From contig NZ_CP136520.1 of NCBI RefSeq assembly GCF_032813545.1, forward strand, positions 924,001 through 988,000: 64,000 nt of DNA, written 5' to 3'. The first letter of the stretch is position 1. Each line of letters opens with the position of its first letter. The DNA comes from Nodosilinea sp. E11 (lineage in GTDB: Bacteria; Cyanobacteriota; Cyanobacteriia; Phormidesmidales; Phormidesmidaceae). Positions 1-8,554 of this stretch are shown here, in pieces. Below the pieces are notes generated by a model that was given only the letters and a program-made list of their open reading frames with translations, was not told the origin of the DNA and did not search any database. Made by a program: the position numbers and the translations under genes.

Positions 1-19
1 TTTCACAGAGTAACCTTTC

Positions 20-1999
20 CTACCGCTCGGTGAGCTTAGTCAGCAGCGTGTTCGATCGCTCCACGTAGGCCTTCATGCCATTGGCATCAAAGCCCTTTTG
101 AGCCATCAGCGCCGTGTCATAGACCTGGTTGCAGATCATCGTCGCCATATCGCCCGCCGGAGAGCTGCCGCCGTCGGCCCCAATGATCGTGCTCTGGCTC
201 AGGCCCAGTAGGTTTTGAATCAGCGGGTGAGCCGTGTTCACCATCAGCACGTGGTCATCGGGGAACTGCATCTCCTGCTGCTGAATCATCGCCATGGTTT
301 CCTGCATACGGCGAGCTTCTTCGGGCAGCAGCACCATGGCCGGGGGCGCACCTTCGCCCTTCAGCGCCTGGGGTTTGACATTGACGCGGGGGCGGTTGAT
401 CGCCTGCTCAAACATCTCCTTGATCTGGTCGTCGCGGGTTTTGTTGGTGGCGGGGTCAACGATTTCGCTCTGCTGGTCTTTGTCGAGCAGCGTGTCATCG
501 AGGTCAGAATCCACCCGAACAAACTTAACGTCGGAATATTCCCGCTCCAGGGTCGGAATGAAATGAGTGTCAATGAACGAATCCATCGACAGCACTTCGA
601 GACCCTGGCTCTTAAACAGCTCGATATAGGTAGCCTGGGAGACTTCGTCGGTGGCGTAGAAGACGCGGTTTTCGTGCTTGTCTTTGTTGCGCTCCAGGTA
701 TTCGCTCAAGGTGGTGTAGAAGTTGCCCTTGGCGTCGGTAGCGGGCTTGGCGGCCTCAGAAACTTCGGCCCAGGCGTCACCCTCGTCGGTTTGCACTTCT
801 ACTTTGGGGGCTTCCTCCGCCTCGCCCAGCTTAGCGGTGGTGCGGAAGATCAAGATGTCTTTGACCTGCTCCTTGAACTTGTCATCATTGAGGGAACCAA
901 ACTTGACGAAGTTGCCCAGATCTTGCCAACTGGCGATGTACTTGGCGGGGTCGTCGCGGTAGAGGGCTTTGAGGCTATCGCCGACTTTTTTGGCGATGTA
1001 GTCGGCGATGCGGCGCACGGTGCGATCGCCCTGCAAGAAGCTCCGGCTGACGTTGAGCGGAATGTCGGTGCTGTCAATCACGCCGCGCAGGGGCAGCAGA
1101 AAGCGGGGCACGACTTCTTCGCAGTTGTCGGTGACGAACACCTGGTTGCAGTAGAGCTTAATGCTGCTCTTAGTGATGTCGATATCGGGCTTGAGCTTAG
1201 GAAAGTAGAGAATGCCGTTGACCACAAAGGGGTAGTCGGTGTTGAGGTGAATCCACAGCAGTGGGTCTTCCTGGAAGGGGTACAGGTAGCGGTAGAACTC
1301 CAGGTAGTCTTCGTCGGTGAGGCTGCTGGGCGACTGCTTCCAGGGGGCTTCGTGCTTGTTGGCCACTTCGCCGTCGATTTTGATCGGCACCGGCATAAAG
1401 TCGCAGTAGGTTTTAATCAACTGCCGAATCCGAGCCGGTTCCAGGTATTCTTCTTCGCCCTCCATCAGGGTCAGGGTGATGGTGGTGCCCACGGTGCTAC
1501 GCTCCGAGGCGCTGAGTTCAAACTGGGTCGAGCCGTCGCAGCTCCAGTGCACCGCTTCGGCCCCCTCTTTGTAGGAGAGGGTGTCGATCTCGACGGTGGA
1601 AGCCACCATAAACGAGGAGTAAAAGCCCAGGCCAAAGTGGCCGATAATTGGGTCGGCGGCGGCGCTGTCTTTGTACTTGGTGATAAACTCTTCGGCGCTG
1701 GAGAAGGCCACCTGGTTGATGTACTGCTTCACCTCGTCGGCGGTCATGCCGATGCCGGTGTCGGAAATGCTGAGGGTTTTCTTGTCTTTGTCAAATTTGA
1801 TTTCGATTTCGGGGCTGCCGATATCGCCGGAGTATTCGCCGGAGCGGGCCACCATGGAGAGCTTTTTAATAGCGTCAACGGCGTTGGAGACCAGCTCCCG
1901 CAAGAAAATTTCATGCTCAGAGTAGAGCGCTTTTTTGATAATCGGAAAAATATTCTCGGTATGGATCGAGATATTGCCCTGTTCCAGAATCGTCGTCAT
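20..1999 (-). CDS. htpG: Molecular chaperone HtpG (Hsp90 family)
   Basis: Cytosolic ATP-dependent chaperone of the Hsp90 family, 659 aa, the usual length for bacterial HtpG. The N-terminal GHKL ATPase is clear: ELVSNAVDAI near residue 36, DTGIGMT near 80 and GHFGLGFYSS near 120. The middle domain carries the conserved PLNVSRSFLQ segment near residue 317, and the C-terminal dimerisation region is complete. The ATG at 1997-1999 directly precedes the conserved N-terminus. It is transcribed alone, divergently from the symporter gene that begins at 2278. In cyanobacteria HtpG is known to support heat, light and oxidative-stress tolerance and to interact with phycobilisome linker proteins; nothing in the sequence here tests that role. 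Confidence 0.97.
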   Translation of the reverse strand: MTTILEQGNISIHTENIFPIIKKALYSEHEIFLRELVSNAVDAIKKLSMVARSGEYSGDIGSPEIEIKFDKDKKTLSISDTGIGMTADEVKQYINQVAFSSAEEFITKYKDSAAADPIIGHFGLGFYSSFMVASTVEIDTLSYKEGAEAVHWSCDGSTQFELSASERSTVGTTITLTLMEGEEEYLEPARIRQLIKTYCDFMPVPIKIDGEVANKHEAPWKQSPSSLTDEDYLEFYRYLYPFQEDPLLWIHLNTDYPFVVNGILYFPKLKPDIDITKSSIKLYCNQVFVTDNCEEVVPRFLLPLRGVIDSTDIPLNVSRSFLQGDRTVRRIADYIAKKVGDSLKALYRDDPAKYIASWQDLGNFVKFGSLNDDKFKEQVKDILIFRTTAKLGEAEEAPKVEVQTDEGDAWAEVSEAAKPATDAKGNFYTTLSEYLERNKDKHENRVFYATDEVSQATYIELFKSQGLEVLSMDSFIDTHFIPTLEREYSDVKFVRVDSDLDDTLLDKDQQSEIVDPATNKTRDDQIKEMFEQAINRPRVNVKPQALKGEGAPPAMVLLPEEARRMQETMAMIQQQEMQFPDDHVLMVNTAHPLIQNLLGLSQSTIIGADGGSSPAGDMATMICNQVYDTALMAQKGFDANGMKAYVERSNTLLTKLTER

Positions 2000-2277
2000 G
2001 GCGGTTCGGTAGTGATTCAGATAGTGGTTCGTTAAGGCAATTTTTGACCCAGATAGCGAAATTCACAAGCGGCGATTTCTCCCAAGGGAGGTTCGGTTGA
2101 CCCTACCGTTGGCCCCAGGGCCGACTGGCAGAGGGTGTCTGAAGTAACAGTACGGTAATAAAAAACTTGTTATCTGTACCTGGGAAAGATTAGATATTTA
2201 TGCGCTGCCTGCTGCGATCGCCCACCGGTCACCAGCATTGATGGCCCAATCCCCCCGTTCTCTACCGAAAACAGTCT

Positions 2278-3879
2278 ATGAACCCTACCAAGCGAATGCC
2301 GCCTGCTATCCCGCTGCTGGCAGCCAGAGGCATGACCCTATGGCGATCGCTCAATCAGCGTCGCCTAGGGATGATCTTGGAGCTGGGGTTGCTGGCCCTC
2401 TTTGCCCTGGCTCCCCCGGCCTGGGCTCAGGAAGGGGGCACCGGGGTAGACGCCATTTTTGAGCCCATCGTCAACGTGATGGCGCTGCTGCTGTTTTTTC
2501 CCATTGGGGGCGAGAACGGCTTCCCGTTTATTGTGCTGTGGCTGTTTGTGGCAGCGGTGTTTTTTACCTTTCGCATGGGGTTCATCAACCTGCGGGGCTT
2601 TAAGCACGCCATCGATGTCGTGCAAGGCAAGTACGACGACCCCCACGACGCTGGGGAGGTGTCGCACTTTCAGGCGCTGGCTACGGCGGTGTCGGGTACC
2701 GTGGGGCTGGGCAATATTGCCGGGGTGGCGATCGCCATTCAGCTGGGCGGCCCTGGGGCGATGGTGTGGCTTACCCTGGCGGGCTTCCTCGGCATGGTGA
2801 CCAAGTTTGTCGAGTGCTCTTTGGCGGTGAAGTATCGCCGCATCGACCCCGACGGCACGGTGCTGGGCGGCCCCATGTACTACTTGACGCGGGGGCTGAC
2901 CCCCAAGGGCATGCAGCCTCTGGGCCAGGGTTTGGCGGTGCTGTTCTGCATTCTCTGTCTGGGCGGCAGCCTCGGCGGGGCGAATATGTTCCAGTCAAAT
3001 CAGGCCTACGCGGCCATCTCTAGCCTGGTGCCGGGGCTGCCCGCCTGGCTGTTTGGCCTGATTCTCGCGTCGCTGGCGGGGTTTGTAATCATCGGCGGCA
3101 TTCGCCGCATTGGGGCGGTGGCCGAGAAACTGGTGCCCGCTATGGCAATCATCTACGCCCTGGCCTGTCTGTTTGTGATCGGGGTGAATATTGGCCAGGT
3201 GCCCGCCGCCATTGGCACCATCTTTAGCCAGGCCTTTGCCCCCACCGCCGCAGTGGGGGGCATTGTCGGGGTGATGGTGCAGGGCATTCGCCGCAGCTCG
3301 TTCTCTAATGAAGCGGGGGTGGGGTCGGCCCCGATCGCCCACGCCGCCGCCCGCACCGATGAGCACATCCGCGAGGGCATTGTCGCGCTGCTAGAGCCCT
3401 TCATCGACACCATTGTGATCTGCAATATGACAGCGATCGCGATCGTGCTCACTGGCGTCTACCAAGATACCGGGACCGAACTCAGCGGCGTCGCCATGAC
3501 CGCCAGCGCCTTCGAGTCGGTGATTGGCTGGTTCCCCATCGTGCTCAGCGTTGCGGTGTGCCTGTTCGCCTTCTCTACGATCATCTCCTGGAGCTACTAC
3601 GGCATTCAGGCCTGGGCCTATCTGTTTGGCGAGCGCACCACCATCGTGTTCAAAATCATCTACGTGGTCTGCACCTTTTTGGGCACCCTCACCAGCCTGG
3701 GGCTAATCATCGACTTCAGCGACCTGATGCTGCTGGGCATGGCCTTCCCCAACCTGATCGGCTGCTACATTCTCTCCAACGAAGTGGCCAAAGACCTCAA
3801 AGACTACTGGCAGCGGCTGAGCAGTGGCGAAATGCAGGCCTATGCCCAGGTGCCGGTGAGTGTTTCTGACGAACCCTAA
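2278..3879 (+). CDS. Alanine/glycine:cation symporter family protein
   Basis: Predicted inner-membrane sodium-coupled amino acid symporter of the AGCS family (AgcS/AlsT type), 533 aa. The family signature is present in GNIAGVAIAI near residue 145 and in FSNEAGVGSAPIAHAAAR near 340, and about ten hydrophobic segments run through the protein. A roughly 50-residue leader with a signal-peptide-like stretch ending PPAWAQ precedes the transporter core; this extension is often seen in cyanobacterial members. In-frame ATGs at 2296 and 2332 are alternative starts. Substrate is inferred from the family (alanine, glycine or related small neutral amino acids) and cannot be fixed from sequence. Confidence 0.93.
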   Translation: MNPTKRMPPAIPLLAARGMTLWRSLNQRRLGMILELGLLALFALAPPAWAQEGGTGVDAIFEPIVNVMALLLFFPIGGENGFPFIVLWLFVAAVFFTFRMGFINLRGFKHAIDVVQGKYDDPHDAGEVSHFQALATAVSGTVGLGNIAGVAIAIQLGGPGAMVWLTLAGFLGMVTKFVECSLAVKYRRIDPDGTVLGGPMYYLTRGLTPKGMQPLGQGLAVLFCILCLGGSLGGANMFQSNQAYAAISSLVPGLPAWLFGLILASLAGFVIIGGIRRIGAVAEKLVPAMAIIYALACLFVIGVNIGQVPAAIGTIFSQAFAPTAAVGGIVGVMVQGIRRSSFSNEAGVGSAPIAHAAARTDEHIREGIVALLEPFIDTIVICNMTAIAIVLTGVYQDTGTELSGVAMTASAFESVIGWFPIVLSVAVCLFAFSTIISWSYYGIQAWAYLFGERTTIVFKIIYVVCTFLGTLTSLGLIIDFSDLMLLGMAFPNLIGCYILSNEVAKDLKDYWQRLSSGEMQAYAQVPVSVSDEP

Positions 3880-3910
3880 CCTGCATGATTCATAACGCTC
3901 AGGCAATGCC

Positions 3911-4043
3911 AGTCATTCCCGCCTTCGCGGAAATCCACCCTGGAGTAACGTATCCACAATTGCTTCCCACTGCCGTGGGAATGACAGATTGTACTGAATC
4001 CGACCTGGCTAGCCCAGTTGGGCTGGGCAAACACCGTTTGCCC
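3911..4043. repeat. Intergenic inverted repeats downstream of the symporter gene
   Basis: Two structured elements fill the 291-base gap after the symporter gene. The arms GTCATTCCC (3912-3920) and GGGAATGAC (3977-3985) form a long inverted repeat. A second, tighter hairpin is GGGCAAAC (4025-4032), loop ACC, GTTTGCCC (4036-4043). The composition resembles short interspersed repeats common in cyanobacterial intergenic DNA. The second hairpin could also reduce readthrough from the symporter gene, although no T-run follows it. I see no gene in this gap. Confidence 0.5.
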
Positions 4044-4170
4044 CTACACAACCCGCCTGTCTGGAATCAGGGTTATGCGATGCGAATTCGGTATTAGAAC
4101 TACTTAAGCGAACCTGATCTAAGCCACGCTGGCCACCATCCCCTGGGAGGTCGCGCACAGCCTCACCAAT

Positions 4171-4383
4171 TCACCGCTCATCAATGAATGAGCCAGCCTT
4201 GCCTGAGCTGCCTGCCTGCTCCCGGTCGATGAGGAATTGACGCCGCAAGCTCGGCGGGGTGGCTTGGTAGTCGCCATATAGTCGGCAAAACTGCCACAAT
4301 GCCATCACCCTAGACCAAGGACGATGGGGGGCGATCAGGGGGTCTAGCGCCCCTGAGGTCTGAGCGATAGAGAGCCAAAGCAT
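4171..4383 (-). CDS. Small conserved-looking hypothetical protein
   Basis: A 70-aa ORF with no recognised domain. It is kept as a gene because a very strong Shine-Dalgarno sequence (AGGAGG) lies five bases before the ATG, and because a perfect inverted repeat at 4409-4438 sits just upstream where an operator would be. The protein starts with a short hydrophobic stretch (MLWLSIAQ), has aromatic residues (PHRPWSRVMALWQFCRLYGDY) in the middle, and ends in a charged tail. It does not look like a transmembrane protein. Function unknown. Confidence 0.65.
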   Translation of the reverse strand: MLWLSIAQTSGALDPLIAPHRPWSRVMALWQFCRLYGDYQATPPSLRRQFLIDREQAGSSGKAGSFIDER

Positions 4384-4408
4384 AGCTGCCTCCTAACCGG
4401 CAATTGTT

Positions 4409-4438
4409 GTTTTCTAAGTTGTGCTTATCTTAGAAAAC
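4409..4438. promoter_or_regulatory. Perfect 10-10-10 inverted repeat, candidate operator
   Basis: Left arm GTTTTCTAAG (4409-4418) and right arm CTTAGAAAAC (4429-4438) are exact reverse complements separated by ten bases. The repeat ends 26 bases upstream of the start codon of the small minus-strand gene at 4171-4383. Two arms about 20 bp apart centre to centre match two helical turns, as expected for a dimeric DNA-binding protein. The regulator is not identifiable. Confidence 0.5.
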
Positions 4439-4480
4439 CCAACCTCAAGCTACAAAAGGCAGGCTCGATACCATCTATGC

Positions 4481-4542
4481 AAAAAAGCGATAGCTCTAGC
4501 GTCTAGGCAGTCGGTTTGGATGGGTAAAGCCATCGCTTTTTT
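4481..4542. terminator. Terminator-like hairpin downstream of the universal stress protein gene
   Basis: The arms AAAAAAGCGATAGCT (4481-4495) and AGCCATCGCTTTTTT (4528-4542) pair with one mismatch and are flanked by an A-run and a T-run, so the structure can act in both directions. It lies just past the stop of the minus-strand universal stress protein gene (4567) and insulates it from the small gene beyond. Confidence 0.6.
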
Positions 4543-4566
4543 GGGTATTGGCTTCAGGTTCACAGC

Positions 4567-4995
4567 CTAGCGACGCAGCACTAAAACCGGGCAGGGCGCA
4601 AATCGAACTACCCGTTCTGCCACAGAACCCAGCAAAAATCTCGACAGGCCCGTGCGCCCGTGGGACGAAATCACAATCAAATTGATGGCATGGCTACCGG
4701 CATAGTCAATAATTTCAGAGCTAGGATTGCCCATCAGCACCGAAAATTTGATGTGCTGATAAGCGTCACCGGCAAATTTTTCGTGAAACAGGGTTTGAAT
4801 ATGGTCGATGCGCGATCGCTCATCGATCGTTTGCCAGACCATACCCGGTTGGGTGGGCTCTAAGGGCGACAAAACATGAATGACGTGTATTTTAGTGGTG
4901 TCGCCAAAAAATGTCAGGGCTTGGTCTAACGCTCGGTTAGCCTCCTCAGAGAAATCAATCGGTACTAGAACGTTATCGCTGGCAAATAAAGTCAT
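4567..4995 (-). CDS. Universal stress protein (UspA family)
   Basis: A 142-aa single-domain protein of the UspA superfamily. The Rossmann-like fold starts with VLVPIDFSEEANRAL. The C-terminal ATP-binding signature G-2x-G-9x-G(S/T) is present as SSHGRTGLSRFLLGS, which suggests the nucleotide-binding subclass. Members are cytosolic dimers linked to stress survival; a specific role cannot be read from sequence. It is monocistronic, with a terminator-like hairpin immediately downstream. Confidence 0.92.
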   Translation of the reverse strand: MTLFASDNVLVPIDFSEEANRALDQALTFFGDTTKIHVIHVLSPLEPTQPGMVWQTIDERSRIDHIQTLFHEKFAGDAYQHIKFSVLMGNPSSEIIDYAGSHAINLIVISSHGRTGLSRFLLGSVAERVVRFAPCPVLVLRR

Positions 4996-5209
4996 CGGAT
5001 AAGCCTCTTAAAGCCACAGAAAACAGGCCATCTAGGGTTTTAACCTCCTTGGGCTCGACTCGGCGATCGCGGCCCAACCCCGTTCCAAGGCGATAGACAA
5101 TCACCCATGGCCCTAGTCTAAAGCGAACCGCAGCCTGAGCCTGTGTCATCTGTTTCGATTTGCCTACCAATTGCTCTAGATTTGTGGCGGGGCGATCAGA
5201 CCGATTTGG

Positions 5210-5911
5210 CTACCACAGACAAATTTTAGTGACGGCAATGTTGCCCCCAAAGCAGACCGCTACATCAGAATCGGGGTCGTGGCGGCGGCGGCTGTAGTCG
5301 CCTGTGTAGTAAAACTGGCCTTGGTCAACCTTAAAATCTGTGGGCAACGGCTGGGTGCAGGTAGCGCAAAACACCAGCTCCGGGTCGCGATCGCCGGGCT
5401 GTAAATGGGGCAGGTTCACATTCCAAAAGCAACCAGGGGGTAGGGGTTCGCCCATTAGCCTAGCGATCACCTGGGTAGCCAGACGGCTGGCCCAGGCCCA
5501 GTCGATTGGGCGGCGATTTTGAATGTAGTGAGACAGCGCAATGCCCGGTATGCGCAGCATTGCCGCCTCCCGTACGGCAGCCACGGTGCCCGACAGGTGA
5601 ATATCGGCTCCCAAATTGCCACCAGCGTTGATGCCCGAGAGCACCCAGGTGGCCTCGGGGCACAGGTGGCCGAGGGCAACGCGGGTGCAGTCGGCAGGGG
5701 TGCCGCCGATCGCAAAGGCGCGATCGCCCTGAGGGGTAATGGCAATCGGTCCACCCCGATTCATCTGGTGACTACAGCCTGACAGGTGGCGATCGGGGGC
5801 CACCACCCAGGGTGAATGCTCGGCCAATGCCTCACTTAGTGCTCGAATACCAGGGGCGTCAATGCCATCGTCATTGGTCAGCACCAGAGTCATTGGAGGG
5901 TTGGCAGCCAT
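5210..5911 (-). CDS. surE: 5'/3'-nucleotidase SurE
   Basis: Metal-dependent phosphatase acting on nucleoside 5'- and 3'-monophosphates, 233 aa. The N-terminal LTNDDGIDAPGI motif supplies the two metal-binding aspartates, SGCSHQMN lies in the active-site loop, and GGTPADCTRVAL and LSGINAGGNLG are diagnostic of SurE. It starts 12 bases after the stop codon of the FecR-domain gene on the same strand, so the two are probably co-transcribed. The second in-frame ATG (residue 7) is an alternative start. The protein is slightly shorter at the C-terminus than some SurE proteins, but the core is complete. Confidence 0.95.
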   Translation of the reverse strand: MAANPPMTLVLTNDDGIDAPGIRALSEALAEHSPWVVAPDRHLSGCSHQMNRGGPIAITPQGDRAFAIGGTPADCTRVALGHLCPEATWVLSGINAGGNLGADIHLSGTVAAVREAAMLRIPGIALSHYIQNRRPIDWAWASRLATQVIARLMGEPLPPGCFWNVNLPHLQPGDRDPELVFCATCTQPLPTDFKVDQGQFYYTGDYSRRRHDPDSDVAVCFGGNIAVTKICLW

Positions 5912-5923
5912 TAACTATGTTCC

Positions 5924-6880
5924 CTATGGGGCAAACTGGACCGGCATCGCAGCGGGCTCAGCCGGTATCGATTGTATCGGTGACTGAGCCGGCTCAACCA
6001 GGGTAGTCGGTAGGGGGGTAACCACGCCAGGGGGGGCATCGTTGTAGCGTCGGAGTTCTTCCGGCGGAGTACTCAACCCTGCGGGAGAACCGTCGTTGCC
6101 TTGGAAGTTGGTCTCTGGTGCCAGGTCACTAATGAGACTGGGATCGAGAATAGCCTCCTCCCCACCAAAGGCCGGTTGCTGATTCAGCGCCTGCAATAGG
6201 TCATCGCGCAGGGCCGCCAGGGGCTCGTTGACGGCGGGACGGTAGTTGGGGTTGGCCAGCTGTAGGCCCGCCATCAAATCGCTAGTCTGGTAAAACTCCA
6301 GCAGGTCAAATTCAACCACTTGCAGGTTGCTAGGGTTGACAAAGGCCATCTGCCCCGCGTAAAGAGTAAACTCCTGACCGGTGGCAGCGGTTGTTATAGA
6401 CACCGGGCCAGTCTCTGAGTTAGCCAAAGCCATTACCAGAGTCAACTGTCGGGAGGGCACATAGCGCACCACCACCCCAGAGCTGTTTAGCCCCACGGTG
6501 GCATTAGGCGTTTGCACCGTGGTACGGCCCTGGCCAGGGGGCACAAACAGAGCAGCTGTGCCCTGGTTGAGCAACAACTGGCGAGCATTGGGCCAAAACC
6601 GTAGGTTGGCCTGCTCACCCACCCGGAGCAGGGAACCGTCATTAAACAGTATCTCAGCTCTCGATTGAGCCCGAGTGCTCAAGGTGTCGCCAGGACAGAA
6701 ACAGTCGGCTACTAGGGCCGGGCGCAATGCCCCCGCGACATTCACCAGATTGACCTGGTTGGTGCTGGCTCTGACATTAGCCCGGGTTAGAGGCACCCCT
6801 GCATCTGCCGGAGTCGCGATCGCGATTCCGCTGAGCACCGCCAGTAGCACCGCCGAGAAGCCATGGGTACGAAAAAACAT
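5924..6880 (-). CDS. FecR-domain secreted protein
   Basis: A 318-aa exported protein with a cleavable signal peptide (hydrophobic core AVLLAVLSGIAIA, likely cleavage after PADA). Residues 40-150 fit the FecR fold: DTLSTRAQSRAEILFNDGSLLRVGEQANLRF is split by the typical pattern of DGS-x-LR and is followed by PNATVGLNSSGVVV. The C-terminal 120 residues are low-complexity and rich in Pro, Ala and Glu. No TonB receptor or sigma-factor partner is adjacent, so this is a stand-alone periplasmic FecR domain rather than a classical FecIR pair. It is the promoter-proximal gene of a likely operon with surE. Confidence 0.85.
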   Translation of the reverse strand: MFFRTHGFSAVLLAVLSGIAIATPADAGVPLTRANVRASTNQVNLVNVAGALRPALVADCFCPGDTLSTRAQSRAEILFNDGSLLRVGEQANLRFWPNARQLLLNQGTAALFVPPGQGRTTVQTPNATVGLNSSGVVVRYVPSRQLTLVMALANSETGPVSITTAATGQEFTLYAGQMAFVNPSNLQVVEFDLLEFYQTSDLMAGLQLANPNYRPAVNEPLAALRDDLLQALNQQPAFGGEEAILDPSLISDLAPETNFQGNDGSPAGLSTPPEELRRYNDAPPGVVTPLPTTLVEPAQSPIQSIPAEPAAMPVQFAP

Positions 6881-7247
6881 AGTTCAGTAAGTGGTGACCA
6901 CGAATGACAACAGGGACAAAGGCCTCGGTGTAGATGCGGCTAGCGTTCCCAGCATTGGGTGCAATTGCAAGATGTGCCCTTTAAGCTAATCTAGCTGTGG
7001 CTTTTCACCACCAGGGGCAACACCCAACGCTTTGGTCAAAGCGTTACGTCCTGGTAATCACGTCCGTTTGGGGAACATAGCTCCATGGTAGGGGGCAAGC
7101 CAGTTGGGTGCCGTTACTAATTCGTGAATCTTCTACCCCTGGGGGCTTAAATATTTAATGAACTTGAGTTTAACTTTCAGGAATCACTGGCAAAACCAGT
7201 GATTCTGCTGGTGACAGTAGAATAGTGTTTCATCCAGGCAGGCTCCC
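6881..7247. promoter_or_regulatory. Divergent intergenic region with two perfect palindromes
   Basis: This 367-base gap lies between the divergent FecR-surE unit and the outer-membrane-like gene. It contains AACGCTTTG (7026-7034), GT, CAAAGCGTT (7037-7045), a compact palindrome fit for a dimeric regulator. It also contains GAATCACTGG (7181-7190), loop CAAAA, CCAGTGATTC (7196-7205), a perfect ten-base-pair hairpin. The second lies 43 bases before the start of the downstream gene and is probably in its leader mRNA. No gene is seen. Confidence 0.5.
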
Positions 7248-8534
7248 TTGTTTAAGCGGCAACACCACCTCCCATTGGCTCTAGTAGGCCTTAGTTGGCT
7301 TGGCTGCCCCCTTCACAGCCAGGCTAATCCAGCGCCATCTCCCCCAACAGAGACTACCGTTAGGGCTGAGTTGAGCGATGCTGTCCAAGGATTAGCGTTC
7401 CAGTCGGCTCTACCCTTCCAGAGCCCTGCTCTGTCCGCCATCGACCTGGGTTCCCAGCCTGTCGCCAGCATTCTAGACAGCCCTGACCTCAGCCTTCAGT
7501 TTTCCGCCTTAGCGCCTGCCGCTGATCTATCCTTGGCATCGGGTACCTACCTGACTACAGCAGCGTCATTAGCCGTGTCGCCAAGGGCGGCGCAGGTAAG
7601 TCTACCCGCCCAAGGCGAGATTACCCCCAGCGTTCCCTTGGCCCAGAGCAACAACGACGATGGATTGGCCGATGATCCTGAATTGGGCAGTATTCAGATA
7701 CGCAGTTTGGCAGAAGACAACGACCTGGGTATTTTACGGATTCGCGAGCAGCCTGAAATTCCAGCGCAGATGGCTCAGCCTCGGCCCCAAATCGGCTTTT
7801 TGACGGCGCGCCTGGCGATCGCTAACAGCGACAATATTTTGTTAGCTGTCAATGACGTCGGCGGCCTGACTGGCGATACCTTTTTGCGTCCCTCCCTGGC
7901 CTTTTCCCTATACCCCTACCTAGGCCCGCAGACCGTATTTATCGGCACTGCCGACCTGGGGCTACAGCGCTACGGTAGTCAGTCGAGTCTCAACTATGAC
8001 GACCTGCGGTTTCGGGTAGGGTTACGTCAGGGGCTCACACCCCGCAGCTATGGCCAGCTAGTTTTGACCTACCAAGAGTTGTTTCGGCCCGGCGGCGATC
8101 GCGGTCGATTCTTTAAAAATACGTCCCTTGGCCTCACCCTGGGTCGCCGTGATGCCTTTACCCCCAAGCTAGCCCTCGACTCTTACTACCTGATTCAGTT
8201 CAACGGTGCCCAGTCACGCACCGAAACCTTCAACGGGCCTATATCCACCGACTTTAGCCGTCTAATGCAGTCAGCGGGCGGATACCTCAGCTACGACATT
8301 ACGCCCCAACTACAGACGGGCATTAGCTACCAACTCAACTTGATCGATTACACAGCCCAAGACCGCTACGACGCCTTTCAACAGGTGCTGGGCCAGGTGG
8401 TCTATCGGCTTAGCCCAGCAGTTCGGCTCAGCCTCTACGGCGGCGTCAGTTTTGGCCGCTCGTCTGAACCGCGCGTGCGGTTTAATGACACCTTTTTTGG
8501 CGCTGCGATCGATGCCACGATACCCTTGTTTTAG
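7248..8534 (+). CDS. Putative outer-membrane beta-barrel protein
   Basis: A 428-aa exported protein starting at TTG; the signal peptide follows directly (LPLALVGLSWLGCPLHSQA). Residues 30-180 are a low-complexity Ala/Ser/Pro-rich region. The C-terminal half (about 185-428) alternates polar and aromatic residues in amphipathic strands (FLRPSLAFSLYPYLG, RFRVGLRQGLTPRSYGQL, GGYLSYDITPQLQTGISYQL, YRLSPAVRLSLYGGVSFG) and ends in IPLF, a C-terminal Phe typical of barrel proteins. I do not recognise a specific family. The next gene starts 20 bases downstream and encodes a solute-binding lipoprotein, which suggests a joint envelope role, but that is inference. Confidence 0.7.
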   Translation: MFKRQHHLPLALVGLSWLGCPLHSQANPAPSPPTETTVRAELSDAVQGLAFQSALPFQSPALSAIDLGSQPVASILDSPDLSLQFSALAPAADLSLASGTYLTTAASLAVSPRAAQVSLPAQGEITPSVPLAQSNNDDGLADDPELGSIQIRSLAEDNDLGILRIREQPEIPAQMAQPRPQIGFLTARLAIANSDNILLAVNDVGGLTGDTFLRPSLAFSLYPYLGPQTVFIGTADLGLQRYGSQSSLNYDDLRFRVGLRQGLTPRSYGQLVLTYQELFRPGGDRGRFFKNTSLGLTLGRRDAFTPKLALDSYYLIQFNGAQSRTETFNGPISTDFSRLMQSAGGYLSYDITPQLQTGISYQLNLIDYTAQDRYDAFQQVLGQVVYRLSPAVRLSLYGGVSFGRSSEPRVRFNDTFFGAAIDATIPLF

Positions 8535-8554
8535 AGATAGCTGGGTCAGGGGCA

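Noticed and set aside
215-2035. A 606-codon open frame on the plus strand antisense to htpG
   Set aside because: It is the shadow of a highly biased G+C-rich gene; its translation is low-complexity in Val, Gly, Phe and His without domains, while the opposite strand is a perfect HtpG.
4973-5170. A 65-codon minus-strand ORF between the universal stress protein and surE
   Set aside because: It overlaps the start of the stress-protein gene and has no ribosome site or family similarity; more likely leader sequence.
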